The translations under genes and the position numbers were made by a program. From JAVBJV01 sp031546815 (lineage in GTDB: Bacteria > Pseudomonadota > Alphaproteobacteria > Acetobacterales > Acetobacteraceae), in assembly GCA_031546815.1 (NCBI GenBank), contig JAVBJV010000006.1, positions 69,129-133,128 of the forward strand: a stretch of DNA of 64,000 nt, written 5' to 3'. The first letter of the stretch is position 1, and the number at the start of each line of letters is the position of its first letter. Positions 63,073 to 64,000 of this stretch are shown one piece after another. The notes beneath the pieces were generated by a model. That model was not told the DNA's origin. It searched no databases and saw only the letters and a program-made list of their open reading frames with translations.

Positions 63073-64000
63073 GCACGCTCCATCATCGGCTTGGAGGCCA
63101 TCACGGCCTGACTGATGCTTTCCGGCAGCTTCAGCGTCGGCTCGAACGTGCTGCACAGCGGCAGGACCACCAGGAAATAAGCGAAGTAGTAAGCTGTGGC
63201 GAGGCGCGCGATCAGCAACCATGCGCCTTCGGCCGGCTGTCCACCCGCGTAACCCAGCACAAAGCAGGTCACGAAGAACAGCCAGAAGAAGATGCGGGTC
63301 ACCGGACGGAAGCGCAGCGAGCGAACCTTGCTGCGGTCGAGCCAGGGCACCACGAACAGCACGGCAATCGCACCGAACATCGCAATCACGCCGCCCAGCT
63401 TGTCGGGGATGGCGCGCAGGATGGCATAGAACGGCAGGAAGTACCATTCCGGCACGATATGCGCAGGCGTCACCATCGGGTTGGCCGGGATGTAGTTGTC
63501 CGGATGGCCCAGATAGTTCGGCGCGAAGAACACCAGGAACGCGAACAGGATCAGGTAGAAGCAGATCCCCACGCTGTCCTTCACCACGTAATACGGGTGG
63601 AACGGCACGGTGTCCGCCGGACCCTTCACGTCGATCCCCAGCGGGTTGTTCGAACCGGTGATGTGCAGAGCCACCACGTGCAGGAACACCACCGCGACGA
63701 TCACGAACGGCAGCAGATAATGCAGGCTGAAGAACCGGTTCAGGGTCGGGTTGTCGACGCTGAAGCCACCCCACAGCCAGATCGCGATATGTTCACCGAC
63801 ATAGGGAATGGCACTGAACAGGTTGGTGATCACGGTCGCGCCCCAGAAGGACATCTGTCCCCACGGCAGCACGTAACCCATGAAGCCCGTTGCCATCATC
63901 AGCAGGAAGATGACCACGCCCATGATCCACAGCAGCTCGCGCGGCCCCTTGAACGACCCGTAGTACAGGCCGCGGAACATGTGCACGATGACGACGATGA
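63069..64000 (-). CDS. petB: Cytochrome b of the bc1 complex (5' part outside window)
   Basis: Quinol-oxidising subunit of complex III; the frame is open to the window end, so the N-terminal membrane helices are missing. The visible 310 residues include [20 protein letters not shown] (Q-site helix), [16 protein letters not shown] (the PEWY motif of the Qo site), haem-ligand His in [23 protein letters not shown] and the C-terminal helices with the short loop and tail ending in ERA. Cytochrome b and c1 in fbc operons normally follow a Rieske gene, which would lie beyond 64000. Confidence 0.97.
   Translation of the reverse strand, partial: IVVIVHMFRGLYYGSFKGPRELLWIMGVVIFLLMMATGFMGYVLPWGQMSFWGATVITNLFSAIPYVGEHIAIWLWGGFSVDNPTLNRFFSLHYLLPFVIVAVVFLHVVALHITGSNNPLGIDVKGPADTVPFHPYYVVKDSVGICFYLILFAFLVFFAPNYLGHPDNYIPANPMVTPAHIVPEWYFLPFYAILRAIPDKLGGVIAMFGAIAVLFVVPWLDRSKVRSLRFRPVTRIFFWLFFVTCFVLGYAGGQPAEGAWLLIARLATAYYFAYFLVVLPLCSTFEPTLKLPESISQAVMASKPMMERA

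Noticed and set aside
1..64000. Search for CRISPR arrays, IS ends, integrase genes, phage or defence genes
   Set aside because: No regularly spaced repeats, transposase, integrase or defence-protein motifs were seen in any frame.

Overview
The window looks like chromosomal DNA of a GC-rich alphaproteobacterium, most likely a member of the Rhodospirillales/Acetobacteraceae group. The evidence is gene order and gene type rather than any species marker. It has the alphaproteobacterial runs Tim44-mltA opposite secB, dnaQ-coaE-aroE, rnd-kpsF-lptC-lptA-lptB-rpoN-hpf and dapF-mtaB-ftsY. It also has a long-form isocitrate dehydrogenase with a C-terminal extension, a PhaR/PhaC polyhydroxyalkanoate locus and a Bug-type solute receptor. 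There are no insertion sequences, prophage genes, CRISPR arrays or rRNA. One tRNA (Leu, CAG) was found. No gene-free stretch exceeds 300 bases.

Layout. 1-5.2 kb: mltA (cut by the window edge) and a Tim44-domain gene, a histidine phosphatase, secB, then the overlapping aroE-coaE-dnaQ operon. 5.3-11.9 kb: an orphan SUKH-like gene, two MFS carriers, a phosphoglycolate-phosphatase-like HAD, hslVU and an FAH-family hydrolase. 12-15.9 kb: two tandem phosphotransacetylase paralogues, a MATE exporter and a DUF454 membrane protein. 16-21.8 kb: M20 amidohydrolase, D-2-hydroxyacid dehydrogenase, a ThDP enzyme, a secreted small protein, GNAT and GST. 21.8-28 kb: gltD-gltB. 28-38.9 kb: NDUFA9-like reductase, tRNA-Leu, RNase D, an inserted accessory gene, then the LPS-transport/sigma-54 block and uvrB. 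38.9-43.5 kb: a BKACE enzyme, a TetR/VOC pair with two operators, and the PHA genes with an XRE regulator. 43.8-48.4 kb: a catabolic cassette (ThDP enzyme, alcohol dehydrogenase, SDR, Bug receptor). 48.4-64 kb: icd, ftsY-mtaB-dapF, rpmI-rplT-pheST, ypfJ, an oxidoreductase, mtnP and the cytochrome bc1 genes petC and petB (petB cut by the window end).

Functionally most of this is housekeeping: envelope assembly (lpt genes, kpsF, mltA), protein export and turnover (secB, ftsY, hslVU), nitrogen assimilation (gltBD), translation (rpmI, rplT, pheST, mtaB) and respiration (bc1). The accessory parts are the MFS/FAH/BKACE/Bug catabolic genes and a few lineage-specific proteins sitting inside conserved operons. 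I did not find a defence island or an obviously new multi-gene system.

The most promising undescribed signals are small. There is a three-way-junction-like RNA fold between icd and its terminator (48437-48592). A perfect 10-bp inverted repeat covers the ribosome binding site of the XRE regulator (43002-43040). A phaE-like gene overlaps phaC out of frame by 167 bp. Twin 17-bp operators lie between tetR and a VOC gene, and an accessory secreted protein is inserted between rnd and kpsF.
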